NCBI RefSeq assembly: GCF_001280505.1
Contig: NZ_LBIO01000049.1
Coordinates: 186,001-250,000 of the forward strand
Direction of reading: 5' to 3'
Length of the DNA stretch: 64,000 nt
From: Mangrovimonas sp. TPBH4
GTDB lineage: Bacteria > Bacteroidota > Bacteroidia > Flavobacteriales > Flavobacteriaceae
The notes beneath the pieces were generated by a model. It was not told the DNA's origin, made no database searches, and worked only from the letters and a program-made list of their open reading frames with translations. Positions within the stretch are counted from its first letter, which is position 1. Each line of letters starts with the position of its first letter. Made by a program: the position numbers and the translations under genes. Shown here one piece after another: positions 1 through 9,480 of the stretch.

Positions 1-838
1 CAGCAACTCTCACAAGCTCTTGATACTGCTCTCTATTAGCGAGGTCATACCATCTGTTTTTGGCTACATTTTGGAAACCTAAGGTTGTTTTATAGCTAAT
101 ATCCAATTTTCCTTCCTTACCTTTTTTGGTGGTGATGATCACAACCCCGTTAGCCCCACGAGCACCGTAGATAGCTGCAGAAGAGGCATCTTTCAAAATC
201 TGGATAGATTCTATATCTCCAGTGGCGAAATCATAAGGATTATCAACAATTACTCCATCGATAACGAACAAAGGGTTGTTATTCCTAAAGGAAGTAATCC
301 CCCTAATCTTGATGTTTACAAACCCACCAGGCTCTCCTGAAGATTGCACAGTCACCCCAGGCGCTTGCCCTTGGATCATTTTGGCAACATCATAAGTAAT
401 GGTCTTTTTAGCATCCTCTACGTCAACCACACTCACCGATCCTGTTAAGTTTTCTTTCTTTTTAGCACCATACCCTACTACAACGATTTCGTCTAGGGCT
501 GCAACATCTTCTTCCATGGACACATTAATAACGGACTGGTCAGCTACCGTTACCTCCTTTTGTTTGTATCCTACGAAAGTAAATACCAAAACGTCACCCG
601 TAGATGCCGTAATAGAATAATTTCCGTCAAAATCTGCCGCAGTACCGTTGGAAGTTCCCTTCACAACAATATTAACCCCGGGAAGCGTCATTCCGTCTCC
701 GGCAGAAGTCACTGTTCCTGTAATGGTTTTTTGTTGGGCAAAACCAGTTGCCGACAACAGCACCATAATCATTACATAAAAACACTTTGGAACCTTAAGT
801 GTCAAATGATTACCAAGTGAAAATTTGGTCGCTATCAT
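1..838 (-). CDS. SusC-like TonB-dependent receptor, N-terminal part (runs off left edge)
   Basis: About 279 codons are visible, from an ATG at 836-838 to the window edge with no stop. A Sec signal ends near residue 34 (LSATGFAQ). A carboxypeptidase-regulatory-like domain follows (about 37-110, with PGVNIVVKGTSNG and DFDGNYSI), then the TonB-box-like DEIVVVGYG and the start of the plug domain (KMIQGQAPGV, IKIRGITSF, PLFVIDGV, ILKDASSAAIYGARGANGV). These are hallmarks of SusC/RagA outer-membrane receptors that import glycans with a SusD lipoprotein. The SusD gene is expected beyond the left edge. The gene is divergent from the Nudix regulator at 1082, which probably controls it. The class is certain; the substrate is inferred only from the uronate-type enzymes to the right. 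Confidence 0.95.
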   Translation of the reverse strand, partial: MIATKFSLGNHLTLKVPKCFYVMIMVLLSATGFAQQKTITGTVTSAGDGMTLPGVNIVVKGTSNGTAADFDGNYSITASTGDVLVFTFVGYKQKEVTVADQSVINVSMEEDVAALDEIVVVGYGAKKKENLTGSVSVVDVEDAKKTITYDVAKMIQGQAPGVTVQSSGEPGGFVNIKIRGITSFRNNNPLFVIDGVIVDNPYDFATGDIESIQILKDASSAAIYGARGANGVVIITTKKGKEGKLDISYKTTLGFQNVAKNRWYDLANREQYQELVRVA

Positions 839-1081
839 ATTAGAATAATTTAGAATTAGTTTTAAAATTTAGCTATAAGTGTCAATTATACACTTCCAAA
901 GGAATTAAAGTTTTTTCACATAAGCAAGTTTTTTTATGATTTTTTTAAGAATTACATATTTTACTCTTATATTTATTACCGAATTAATAATTGTGTTTTT
1001 TACATTTATTAATTTCAGTTTAAATTGATTAATTGATATTTTTTTAATAAAGTTGCCTTGGCAATGCTCAAATAATTTTAA
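839..1081. promoter_or_regulatory. Divergent control region between susC and the Nudix regulator
   Basis: This very (A+T)-rich stretch separates two divergent genes. Two palindromes stand out. AAGTGT and ACACTT form an inverted repeat with a 7-base spacer at 878-896, about 40 bp upstream of the susC start. TTGCC-TT-GGCAA lies at 1053-1064, 18 bp before the regulator start. Either could bind the Nudix-type regulator. No clear -33/-7 promoter pair was found. The assignment as operators is inference. Confidence 0.4.
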
Positions 1082-1771
1082 ATGCTCAATAACTATAGTA
1101 AAGAAGACAAAGTTCTTTTAGCAGTCGACTGCATCATTTTTGGATTTGATAAAGACAAGCTAAAGATCTTGCTCATTAAGAGGGATTTTGAGCCCGAAAA
1201 AGGAAAATGGTCGCTTATTGGAGGGTTCTTAAAAAAGGAAGAAAACTTGGATGACGCCGCCAACAGAGTCTTGGAACACCTTACCGGGCTTGACGAAGTC
1301 TATCTGGAACAATTTTTCACCTATAGTGAAGTGGATCGTGACCCCGAGGAACGCACCATTTCGGTAGCTTATTATGCCTTGATCAATATTGAAGACCATG
1401 ATGAAGAACTCATAGAACAATATTCAGCAAAATGGTTTAGCATTGATAAAATCCCAAACCTAATTTTTGACCACAACGAAATGGTGGACCAAGCCATTAA
1501 GCGTCTACAATACAGAGCCTCTACCAAACCTATCGGATTTGAACTCCTACCGGAAAAGTTTACCATGAGACAACTGCAAAAACTCTATGAATCTATTTTG
1601 GACACAGATTTGGACAAGCGAAATTTCATCAGTAAAATCAACGCCTTGGATATCTTGATCAAATTGGATGAAAAGGACATGGAGTCCTCCAGAAAAGGCT
1701 CTTACCTCCATAGGTTCGACAAAGAAAAATACGACAAGAAAACTCATGAGGGTTTCATTTTTAAGATCTAA
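1082..1771 (+). CDS. Nudix-fold transcriptional regulator (NrtR/AraR-like)
   Basis: This 229-residue protein has an N-terminal Nudix domain (about 10-140) and a C-terminal winged-helix-like part (about 150-229), the layout of NrtR/AraR regulators. In Bacteroidetes such proteins bind sugars or nucleotide metabolites and control sugar-utilisation genes. The Nudix box at 48-70 keeps the G and first E but reads RVLEHL where an active enzyme has REUxEE. Metal-binding glutamates are lost, so it is probably a sensor and not a hydrolase. It is divergent from a susC gene and precedes glycan-degrading genes, which supports a role as local regulator. The inducing sugar cannot be read from the sequence. 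Confidence 0.8.
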   Translation: MLNNYSKEDKVLLAVDCIIFGFDKDKLKILLIKRDFEPEKGKWSLIGGFLKKEENLDDAANRVLEHLTGLDEVYLEQFFTYSEVDRDPEERTISVAYYALINIEDHDEELIEQYSAKWFSIDKIPNLIFDHNEMVDQAIKRLQYRASTKPIGFELLPEKFTMRQLQKLYESILDTDLDKRNFISKINALDILIKLDEKDMESSRKGSYLHRFDKEKYDKKTHEGFIFKI

Positions 1772-1780
1772 AACAAAAAA

Positions 1781-1808
1781 AGGAGGCTTACAGCCTCCTT
1801 TTTTTTTA
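1781..1808 (+). terminator. Rho-independent terminator after the Nudix regulator
   Basis: AGGAGGCT and AGCCTCCT form a perfect 8-bp stem with a TAC loop, followed by a run of T residues, 9 bases after the regulator stop codon. Confidence 0.9.
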
Positions 1809-2133
1809 TCCCATCCCACGTCTCACAAAAACCACCAACACAATATATACCAAATATTTACGTTAAAAACATACTAATTACCTACTCCTGTTTTCTATTC
1901 CGCTAGAAGCCCTTAAAGACCTTACAAAAAGTTGTTTACATTGCTAAACCCTTAAAATAGATCTAACTCCAAAAGGCTCATGTAAAACACAATCATAATT
2001 GAAGTGCCCATTAGCTTTTCAACAATAGAATCATTTCTATTGTTGATTCCCCTCCAACCTCTCTAGCTATATCTTCAACGATTATGTTTTTCAACTTAGA
2101 ACTTTAATAGAATCTAATATAAAATTTAAGGCC
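1809..2133. other. Intergenic region before the acidic lipoprotein
   Basis: There is no convincing gene here. The stretch is (A+T)-rich and includes an imperfect inverted pair around AATAGAATCATTTCTATT at about 2025-2042, which could form a small hairpin. It presumably holds the promoter for the gene at 2134, but no clear -33/-7 pair was recognised. Confidence 0.4.
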
Positions 2134-2877
2134 ATGAAAAAAGTACTGCTATTAATTGCACTCCTCGCTAGCTTTATAGCTTGTAGTGACGACGACGATG
2201 CTTCTATCCCATCCAACACTATTCCGGATGATCTGCCAGATGTTTCTCAGGTAACTTTCACCTCTCCAACAACTATTACAAACAATTATTTTGGACCGCA
2301 AGACGTTGGAACCATCTATGTTTATGAAGCCGGTGATATTGGCGAGGATCCCGAAGAGGAAATTAGAATAGAAATAAGAGCCTCCACCAAAACCGTGATG
2401 GGAGTACCTTGCTTTATCCAACATGATGTAGTTTATATAGATGATGTTCTTATTGAAGATACAGATGATTGGATAGCCCAGGATGATGAAGGCAACCTGT
2501 GGTATTTTGGGGAATTTGTAGAAAACTATGACGAAGAAGGAAATTTTGAAGACAATGATGGCTCCTGGGAAGCGGGAATTGACGATGCACTACCCGGCTA
2601 TTGGCTCCCTTTCGAACCTAGTATTGGACAAACCTATCTCCAGGAATATTGGGAAGACGAGGCCGAAGATTACGCGGAGGTCATCAGTACTGATGAAACC
2701 GTAACCATCGATTTGGGAACCTACCAAAACTGCCTAATGACCAAAGACATCAATCCCTTCGAGGGCAATGAATACGAACTAAAATATTATGCTCCAGGGA
2801 TTGGTTTAATCAAAGAGGAAAAGTACGAAGGTGGGGTATTGGTAGAAATTGCACAACTTATAGAAATCATAGAATAA
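2134..2877 (+). CDS. Acidic secreted lipoprotein of unknown function
   Basis: This 247-residue protein starts with a lipoprotein signal (MKKVLLLIALLASFIAC, lipid-bearing Cys at 17) followed at once by SDDDD, a pattern typical of Bacteroidota surface lipoproteins. The mature protein is very rich in Asp and Glu and probably all-beta. A C-terminal stretch (YYAPGIGLIKEEKYEGG) resembles the WLYAPAVKNF part of the lipoprotein at 47587, so both may share a fold in which a soluble beta-domain follows the lipid anchor. No catalytic motif was recognised. It stands alone between a terminator and a 207-bp gap, so its link to the neighbouring glycan genes is uncertain. Confidence 0.75.
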   Translation: MKKVLLLIALLASFIACSDDDDASIPSNTIPDDLPDVSQVTFTSPTTITNNYFGPQDVGTIYVYEAGDIGEDPEEEIRIEIRASTKTVMGVPCFIQHDVVYIDDVLIEDTDDWIAQDDEGNLWYFGEFVENYDEEGNFEDNDGSWEAGIDDALPGYWLPFEPSIGQTYLQEYWEDEAEDYAEVISTDETVTIDLGTYQNCLMTKDINPFEGNEYELKYYAPGIGLIKEEKYEGGVLVEIAQLIEIIE

Positions 2878-3084
2878 GACAGCATTTATGACCCAATACA
2901 ATTTATTAAAAATTTATCCCAATAGCACCTTGGCACCCACATAGCAACAACTAGCAATACGTGGGTGTCTTTTTATACAAATAGTAAGTCTACTGATACC
3001 ATAAAAAACCCGTAGTTTTGTAGGACAACAGGGCTTAAAAGAGATATAGCCAAGTTGCAAAATAAACCTCTCACCCGAAATTAA

Positions 3085-4311
3085 ATGAAAATCAAAAATC
3101 GATTAGCCCCATACCACCTGATAAGTTTCAGCTTAATAGTTAGCCTTATCTCCTGCAAAACGGAAAACAAAAAACCTCAGCAATCAGAAACTAACTGGGC
3201 TGAGCAGCATTTGGAAATGGCAGCCAACAATTACAAAACCCTTTCCAAAAACGTTCCTGTCAACCAATTTCCCACTACTTATACCAACGATACTCTTAGA
3301 TTTAGTGACTCCGGTTGGTGGTGCAGTGGTTTTTACCCAGGTACTTTGGTGTATTTATTTGAAGGTACTCAAGATTCCATGTTTCTTAAAACAGCCGAAA
3401 CAAAATTGACAGAACTTGAAAAAGAACAATACAATATCACCACCCACGATTTAGGATTTATGATGTTCTGCAGTTTTGGCAATGCTTATCAAGTAACGCA
3501 CAATCCTGAATATGCCGAAATCCTCAAAAATGCATCACAATCCATAAGCTCTCGTTTCAATCCAAAAACGGGAACTATCCGCTCTTGGGATCCCGCACCG
3601 TGGAATGACAAATGGGAATACCCTGTAATCATTGACAATATGATGAACTTGGAAATGCTTCTTTGGGCAGGGAAACATTTCACCAACGATCAATTTACCG
3701 AAGTAGCCTTAACACATGCCGATACTACCCTAAAAAACCATTTCCGTAAAGATTTTAGCAGTTACCATGTTGTCTCCTACGATACCATTTCAGGAAATGT
3801 TGAAATGAAAAATACCGATCAAGGCTATGCCGATGAATCTTCTTGGGCACGAGGACAAGCCTGGGGATTGTATGGCTACACCACCATGTACCGATATACC
3901 AAAGACCAAAAGTATTTAGAACATGCCATGGGTATTGCTGACTTTATTGTGAACCACCCCAACCTTCCTGAAGATAAAATTCCGTATTGGGATTTTGACG
4001 CTCCCAATATTCCAAATGCCAAAAGAGACGCCTCGGCTGCGGCTATCATGGCTTCTGCCTTTTTAGAACTCAAAAACTACGCTTCGCAAGACAAAGCCAA
4101 AATCTACTTCAACACTGGCGAACAAATGCTCAAAAGCCTTTCTTCTCCTGAATATTTTGCATCTCAAGGTGAACAAGGCGGCTTTATCATCAAACATTGT
4201 GTTGGGAATATGCCTGATAATACCGAAGTTGACGTTCCCCTCTCCTATTCCGACTATTATTACGTGGAAGCTCTTTTAAGATATTTAAACAAAATAGAAC
4301 CCATCAATTAG
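3085..4311 (+). CDS. GH88 unsaturated uronyl hydrolase, lipoprotein
   Basis: This 408-residue protein has a lipoprotein signal (SLISC, Cys24) and a full (alpha/alpha)6 GH88 domain. GH88 enzymes hydrate and remove the 4,5-unsaturated uronic acid left by polysaccharide lyases. The two catalytic Asp positions are recognisable as D122 (THDLGFMMF) and D184 (IIDNMMNLEMLLWAG). Further family motifs are GWWCSGFYPGTLVYLFEGT, DESSWARGQAWGLYGY and DASAAAIMASA. The lipid anchor suggests a periplasmic or surface location. The lyase-like gene at 4325 starts 13 bp after its stop, so the two are surely co-transcribed and act in sequence: lyase first, then this enzyme. Confidence 0.9.
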   Translation: MKIKNRLAPYHLISFSLIVSLISCKTENKKPQQSETNWAEQHLEMAANNYKTLSKNVPVNQFPTTYTNDTLRFSDSGWWCSGFYPGTLVYLFEGTQDSMFLKTAETKLTELEKEQYNITTHDLGFMMFCSFGNAYQVTHNPEYAEILKNASQSISSRFNPKTGTIRSWDPAPWNDKWEYPVIIDNMMNLEMLLWAGKHFTNDQFTEVALTHADTTLKNHFRKDFSSYHVVSYDTISGNVEMKNTDQGYADESSWARGQAWGLYGYTTMYRYTKDQKYLEHAMGIADFIVNHPNLPEDKIPYWDFDAPNIPNAKRDASAAAIMASAFLELKNYASQDKAKIYFNTGEQMLKSLSSPEYFASQGEQGGFIIKHCVGNMPDNTEVDVPLSYSDYYYVEALLRYLNKIEPIN

Positions 4312-4324
4312 ACATCAGGTAATC

Positions 4325-5632
4325 ATGTTAAAACATACGTTTTCCTATCTTTTACTTTTTCTTCTAGCGGCTTCTTGCCACAAAACTTCGTTCCAAAAAC
4401 CTTTAGAAACCAACATCTCGAAGGTTGGTGAAGGATGGGCCAAAAATTCTATCAACACGGTTATTTTTAGAAAAAATTCTTTAGTAACGCACAACAAACA
4501 CCAGTACATTGCTTACTATAATCCAGAAGGCCATGTGGTATTGGGAAAAAGACTCCTAAAATCCAGCCAATGGGAAACCTTCGTCACTCCTTACACTGCC
4601 CATGTAGAAGATGCCCATAACTCCATCAGCATTATGGTGGATGGTGATGGCTTTTTACATGTGGCTTGGGGCAACCACAACAATCAGCTTAACTATGCGA
4701 AAAGCCTACATCCCAATTCTTTGGAACTTGGCAAGAAAAAACCAATGTTAAGAGATAAAGAGCAACAGGTCAGTTACCCTGAATTCTACGCCTTACAAGA
4801 TGGCAACCTCCTTTTTTTCTATAGAGATGGAGGTTCAGGGAACGGCAATCTTGTCATCAACTATTACAACACCCAAACTCAAACTTGGCACAGGGTACAG
4901 GATAATCTGATAGATGGAGAAGGTTTAAGAAATGCCTATTGGCAGGCCTATGTAGACAAAAATGACCAAATTCATATTTCCTGGGTTTGGAGAGAAAGTC
5001 CCGATGTCGCTAGCAATCACGATTTGGCTTACGCAACTTCCAAAGATGGTGGCAAAACCTGGCAAAAATCGACAGGAGAAATTTACCAACTTCCTATTAC
5101 AGAAAGTTCTGCTGAAGTGATCGAAAACATTCCTCAAAACAGCGAGCTTATCAACCAAACTTCCATGACCTCAGACAAGCATGGCAATCCTTTCATTGTT
5201 AGTTATTGGCGTGAAGCAGATAGCGAGATTCCGCAATTCCATCTCATCTACAAAACAGACCAATGGCAAACTGTCGATTTAGGTTTCAGAAAAACACCTT
5301 TTAGTTTAAGCGGACTAGGCACGAAATCCATCCCTATTTCCAGACCTCAAATAGTAGCAACCGACTCTAAAGACATCATTGTTGTATTCAGGGATGAAGA
5401 GCGCGGTAGCAAAGTATCCATTGCCTATAACACATTTCCATTTGATACCACCTGGAAAATTTTGGATGTAACAGAGGACTCTTACGAAGCTTGGGAACCA
5501 ACTTTAGACACGGAACTTTGGAAAAGTTCAAAAACACTGAGTTTGTTTTTACAAAAAACCTATCAAGTAGACGGAGAAGGCTTATCCAACATTCAGGAAA
5601 GTGATGTTGAGGTTTTAGACTGGCAACCTTAA
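4325..5632 (+). CDS. BNR_4 beta-propeller lipoprotein, probable uronate polysaccharide lyase
   Basis: This 435-residue lipoprotein (LLAASC, Cys18) is built of BNR/Asp-box-like repeats, for example SISIMVDGDGFLHVAWGNH, LAYATSKDGGKTW and SKVSIAYN. The segments VEDAHNSISI and YPEFYALQDGNLLFFYRDGG resemble the seven-bladed propeller lyases of the ulvan lyase families PL24/PL25. They also resemble propeller enzymes that cut rhamnose-glucuronate links. A His (DAHNS) and a Tyr/Arg pair (FFYRDG) are candidate catalytic residues by analogy. The GH88 gene directly upstream removes the unsaturated sugar that a lyase would produce, which strongly supports a lyase role. The exact family cannot be fixed without a profile search. 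Confidence 0.65.
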   Translation: MLKHTFSYLLLFLLAASCHKTSFQKPLETNISKVGEGWAKNSINTVIFRKNSLVTHNKHQYIAYYNPEGHVVLGKRLLKSSQWETFVTPYTAHVEDAHNSISIMVDGDGFLHVAWGNHNNQLNYAKSLHPNSLELGKKKPMLRDKEQQVSYPEFYALQDGNLLFFYRDGGSGNGNLVINYYNTQTQTWHRVQDNLIDGEGLRNAYWQAYVDKNDQIHISWVWRESPDVASNHDLAYATSKDGGKTWQKSTGEIYQLPITESSAEVIENIPQNSELINQTSMTSDKHGNPFIVSYWREADSEIPQFHLIYKTDQWQTVDLGFRKTPFSLSGLGTKSIPISRPQIVATDSKDIIVVFRDEERGSKVSIAYNTFPFDTTWKILDVTEDSYEAWEPTLDTELWKSSKTLSLFLQKTYQVDGEGLSNIQESDVEVLDWQP

Positions 5633-5643
5633 AAAATAAAACG

Positions 5644-7659
5644 GTGAGAATCATATTTACACTAATAGCACTCCTTTTAACAGCGAATTTCACTAGACTA
5701 AATGCCCAAAGCAACCAAAAGACAGCGGCTGTTTTTCAAATTGACCAACCTGATTACAGTCAGAGTCCCTATACCGGAATGACCAAACAACACTGGAGAG
5801 ATGCCGCATTATACATATTGGAAGGCGCCTTTTCATACATCAATTCCTATGAAGACCCGATGAAGTTCCCCAAATTACCAGGTAAAAGCTACCCGCATAA
5901 CGAAGACCAGGTACCAACGGAAAAGCTAGAAGGCTTATGCCGTACGTTGTTTGTAGCAGCACCACTTTTAAAGGAAAATCCCTCCTTACAGGTTAATGGC
6001 CTTGATGTAGCAAAATACTACCGCCTTCAAATTTTAAATTTACTGGATCCTTCTAAGGCCTCCTATATTCCACCTAGAACCCAAGATCAGGGCCCCTCTC
6101 AAATTCTCGTTGAATTTGGAGCGCTGGCCATTTCACTTTTTGTAGCACCGGAGGCCATTTGGGAACCATTGTCCCAAGAGCAAAAAAACACCTTAGCCTA
6201 TACCATGCTTAGCTATGGGAATGGACCAACTGTACCTTCCAACTGGAGGTTTTTCAACATTTTTGTAATGAGTTTTTTCAAAGATCAAGGATACCCCATA
6301 AACGAGGAATTATTAACCGAATATTTAAATCTATCCCTAGATCAATACCGTGCGGATGGTTGGTATAATGACGCTCCTGCCTATGATTATTACAGTATGT
6401 GGGCCTTTCAGCTTTACGGTATTTTATGGTCTGAATTTTACGGACAGAAGTACCTTCCAGAGATTGCAGCAAAGTTCACCAGCAATTTTTCAGACATGAC
6501 CGATAATTATCCTTATCTGTTTTCAGAAAATGGTGAAATGATCATGTATGGCAGAAGCATCAGCTACCGGTTTGCGTCTATTAGCCCGCTACCCTTTTTC
6601 GGAACCTTGGAAAATGAAGACATTAATTATGGTTGGATGCGCAGAATCTCCTCAGGCGTGCTAATGCAGTTTTTGTTCAACCCAGAATTTCTGGAAGACG
6701 AAGTTCCTACTTTAGGCTTTTATGGACATTTTGAACCTGCCGTTCAAAATTACAGCTGTCGCGGCAGTGTGTATTGGATGGGCAAGGCCTTTCTTGGGCT
6801 GCTCATTCCTGATAACAATCCATTTTGGACTGCCATAGAAAACAACGGCCCTTGGGAAACCGATTTCAAAAAAGATACGGTTTACAATAAATTTCAAGAA
6901 AAGTCGAACCTCTTAATTACAGATTACCCCAATATTGGTGCTTCAGAAATACGTGCTTGGTGCCATGAAAAGGTAGCGGATGATTGGCAAAAATTCCGCT
7001 CTTCGGAAAATTACAATAAACTCTCCTACAACAGTGCCTTTCCTTGGCAAGCGGATGGAAAAAATGGAGAAATCTCCATGAACTACGCCATCAAAAACCA
7101 AAAAAATGAATGGGAAGTATTTAGACTTTACGATTTCAAAAAGTTTGAAAACGGCATTTACTATCGAGATGCAGTTTTGGAAACCGATGATACCGTTACC
7201 ATGCAATTGGCCGACATTCCTTTACCAAATGGCATACTGCGTGTAGACCTTAACACAACCAGCAAACCATTGGAAATGCGTTTGGGACATTACGCCCTTC
7301 CTAAATTGGAACAGGAAATCAAATACTCAAGGAAACGCATTGATGGCCACGACATTTTGATTATGGATAATGGCGCCTACCAACTTGCCATGGTCATACT
7401 GAGTGGTTGGGACAACTTAGAATTTGTTGAAACCACAGGATTGCATCCTGTTTCCATAGAAAGTAGTGTTTTAAATGCCATTGCTCAATACTCGCCAAAA
7501 AAAGACAGCGTTTTTGCCACTTTGATGCTTTGGAAAGCATCCGATGAATCTTGGAGTAAAGAGGATTTAGTTCCTGTTAAAAATCTAAAATTGAAAAATG
7601 ACCAGATCATTATCAAAATGAAAGATGGCAGCACCAAAACCTGTAAATTTTCAAATTGA
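5644..7659 (+). CDS. DUF2264 family secreted protein, putative exo-glucuronidase
   Basis: This 671-residue protein starts at a GTG (5644) that gives a good Sec signal (IFTLIALLLTANF, cut near NAQ). The next ATG, at residue 46, would remove that signal. It shows DUF2264 features: YTGMTKQHWRDAALYIL, PSNWRFFNIF, GWYNDAPAYDYYSMWAFQLYG and MYGRSISYRFA. This suggests an alpha/alpha barrel followed by a beta domain. I recall that this family corresponds to the GH154 beta-glucuronidases, but that link is from memory. It begins 11 bp after the lyase-like gene and ends the operon. Its stop is separated from the stop of the convergent gene by a single base. Confidence 0.75.
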   Translation: MRIIFTLIALLLTANFTRLNAQSNQKTAAVFQIDQPDYSQSPYTGMTKQHWRDAALYILEGAFSYINSYEDPMKFPKLPGKSYPHNEDQVPTEKLEGLCRTLFVAAPLLKENPSLQVNGLDVAKYYRLQILNLLDPSKASYIPPRTQDQGPSQILVEFGALAISLFVAPEAIWEPLSQEQKNTLAYTMLSYGNGPTVPSNWRFFNIFVMSFFKDQGYPINEELLTEYLNLSLDQYRADGWYNDAPAYDYYSMWAFQLYGILWSEFYGQKYLPEIAAKFTSNFSDMTDNYPYLFSENGEMIMYGRSISYRFASISPLPFFGTLENEDINYGWMRRISSGVLMQFLFNPEFLEDEVPTLGFYGHFEPAVQNYSCRGSVYWMGKAFLGLLIPDNNPFWTAIENNGPWETDFKKDTVYNKFQEKSNLLITDYPNIGASEIRAWCHEKVADDWQKFRSSENYNKLSYNSAFPWQADGKNGEISMNYAIKNQKNEWEVFRLYDFKKFENGIYYRDAVLETDDTVTMQLADIPLPNGILRVDLNTTSKPLEMRLGHYALPKLEQEIKYSRKRIDGHDILIMDNGAYQLAMVILSGWDNLEFVETTGLHPVSIESSVLNAIAQYSPKKDSVFATLMLWKASDESWSKEDLVPVKNLKLKNDQIIIKMKDGSTKTCKFSN

Positions 7660-7660
7660 G

Positions 7661-9166
7661 TTAATCAATACTAAGCGTATTATTAAATTCATGGGCGCCT
7701 ATATCTTGTGATTCTCCAGACAAGGAAGTGTTTCCAAAATAATCATAATCCCCTATATTGTAGTCTAGATTGACACCAGCATCGATAAGCGGTGAACTCG
7801 ATTCTAATTTATAATTGACCAAGTTAGGATTCTCGTAATAATTCCCTTGAAAGGATATATTATCATCACAATTGACTCCTCCACTCAGGATGTTATTTTT
7901 CACATAAACCACATCTGGATCCCAACTATTTATAGTTTTAAAAGCCAATTTATTATCCTGAACGACGGTGTTGTTATAAAAGAATATATCTGACACCGAG
8001 TTTTTACTACTCATATTAAACAAAAACAAACTTCCGCTATAACCATTGGCATCGTTATCCGATATATTATAGCGCACAGTGATGTTGGACAATGGTCGCG
8101 CCCCGCTGAACTGCCCCACCTGAAATCCAGCTCCATGGTTATCATGAGAGTAATTATACTGCATGATGCCATTCACCACGCCTCCATCCAAATCAAAGCC
8201 TGCAGCATCACAACCCTGTGTTTGGATATTATAAGCCTCGCAGTATTCAATAGCCACATCTTTAGCATCCCAATACCAAATACCGCAATTCCCACCACAA
8301 TGTGTATTATTGTAACCACTATCGTAAACCACACAGTTGCTTATGGATGAAAATTGCACGTCTGATAATACAATACCATTCCCTGAATGACTCCACTGAT
8401 TATCCCAGCCACTGATATTGTAAACCGTACACCCCTGAACATAAATATGTTCATGCGAATACCCTGCTTTATTTTGATTGAAATACCCTTTGGATAGTAT
8501 ACCGCTATCCATACAGTCAAAAATCGTACAATTAAGAATACTCACATCCGAGAAGCCTGAAGTATCGTTAACACCTTCTATTGCAATTCCGCCATAAGCC
8601 CCACTGACATTTAAATTGGAAAATTGAAATCCCTGCAGTTTGGTAGCTCCATCCAAAGTACTATATAGATTTACACCATTCCGAGGAAACTCTCCTTCTG
8701 ACACTTGTGGAATGACGACATCAACATCAGTAACGTTAAAACCAGATGTGTTCACAAAATCCATCCCTTCAAAAACAGCCACACCTTCTCCATAGGATGA
8801 AATCGTTATTCTATTATTGGAATCCCCTCCATCGTTAGCATCGAAAGCAATACTTTGATAGGTATGTCCGCCGTCAAACAGAATTGTATATCCCGGAAGG
8901 AAATCCTCACTATTCACCTTAGTACTAGTCTGCCAGGCTGTATCCGGCGAAAGTCCATCATTGGCATCGTTACCATTTGGAGATACGTAGAAGATATTCG
9001 TATTTTCAATTGAGTAAGACTGTTCTTCGGTGGTTGTACATCCAAAAACCATCAACAACAGCACAATTATTCCAAATTCCTTTGCACAAGCCAAAGCAGT
9101 TCTCAACTTTGACAACAAAATTTTTTGAATTTGAAAACGGTTTAATTTGGGGCAAATCGTATTCAC
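7661..9166 (-). CDS. Right-handed beta-helix lipoprotein
   Basis: This 501-residue protein has the N-terminal motif FYVSPNGNDANDG..AWQT common in secreted beta-helix proteins. Beta-helix repeats follow (ITISSYGEG, VSILNCTIFDCMDSGI, ISNCVVYDSGYNN, FFYNNTVVQDN) and an end motif DIGAHEF. Such folds occur in pectate-lyase-like enzymes and epimerases; no catalytic residues were assigned. The start used is a GTG at 9166. It leaves about 28 residues before the hydrophobic stretch FGIIVLLLMVFGC (Cys43 as lipid site). That is unusually long, so an internal TTG near residue 19-22 is possible. It is convergent with the DUF2264 gene and probably belongs to the same glycan locus. Confidence 0.75.
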   Translation of the reverse strand: MNTICPKLNRFQIQKILLSKLRTALACAKEFGIIVLLLMVFGCTTTEEQSYSIENTNIFYVSPNGNDANDGLSPDTAWQTSTKVNSEDFLPGYTILFDGGHTYQSIAFDANDGGDSNNRITISSYGEGVAVFEGMDFVNTSGFNVTDVDVVIPQVSEGEFPRNGVNLYSTLDGATKLQGFQFSNLNVSGAYGGIAIEGVNDTSGFSDVSILNCTIFDCMDSGILSKGYFNQNKAGYSHEHIYVQGCTVYNISGWDNQWSHSGNGIVLSDVQFSSISNCVVYDSGYNNTHCGGNCGIWYWDAKDVAIEYCEAYNIQTQGCDAAGFDLDGGVVNGIMQYNYSHDNHGAGFQVGQFSGARPLSNITVRYNISDNDANGYSGSLFLFNMSSKNSVSDIFFYNNTVVQDNKLAFKTINSWDPDVVYVKNNILSGGVNCDDNISFQGNYYENPNLVNYKLESSSPLIDAGVNLDYNIGDYDYFGNTSLSGESQDIGAHEFNNTLSID

Positions 9167-9480
9167 TTTCGTTTAGTTATGTCGCTTTTATTCAAACACA
9201 ACTATCTAATGACTAAACCCGCCAAACCACTTTGTAGGTATTTTTGAAGCAGTAGTAAAACAGGGGCTCAAAAAACCAGCTTGAAGCTCAAAATTCAGAT
9301 TGAATTCCTACAACTTTTAGCGTCATTTCGAACTCCAATAAATGATTAGAAAATTGCTATTTGAACAAAAAATTCGAGCAAATATATCAATCTTTTTTTA
9401 TCTAAAAAGTTCTGAAGAAACCCCTTACTTAAAACTACAGAATCAAGCTATTAAGCAATACAAAACGTATAAAATTTCGC
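9167..9480 (-). promoter_or_regulatory. Leader and candidate promoter of the beta-helix gene
   Basis: The minus strand carries TATATTTG at 9379-9386, a perfect match to the Bacteroidota -7 box TAnnTTTG, which would give a leader of about 200 bases. No convincing -33 TTTG lies at the right distance, so the call is tentative. No gene was seen here. Confidence 0.35.
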
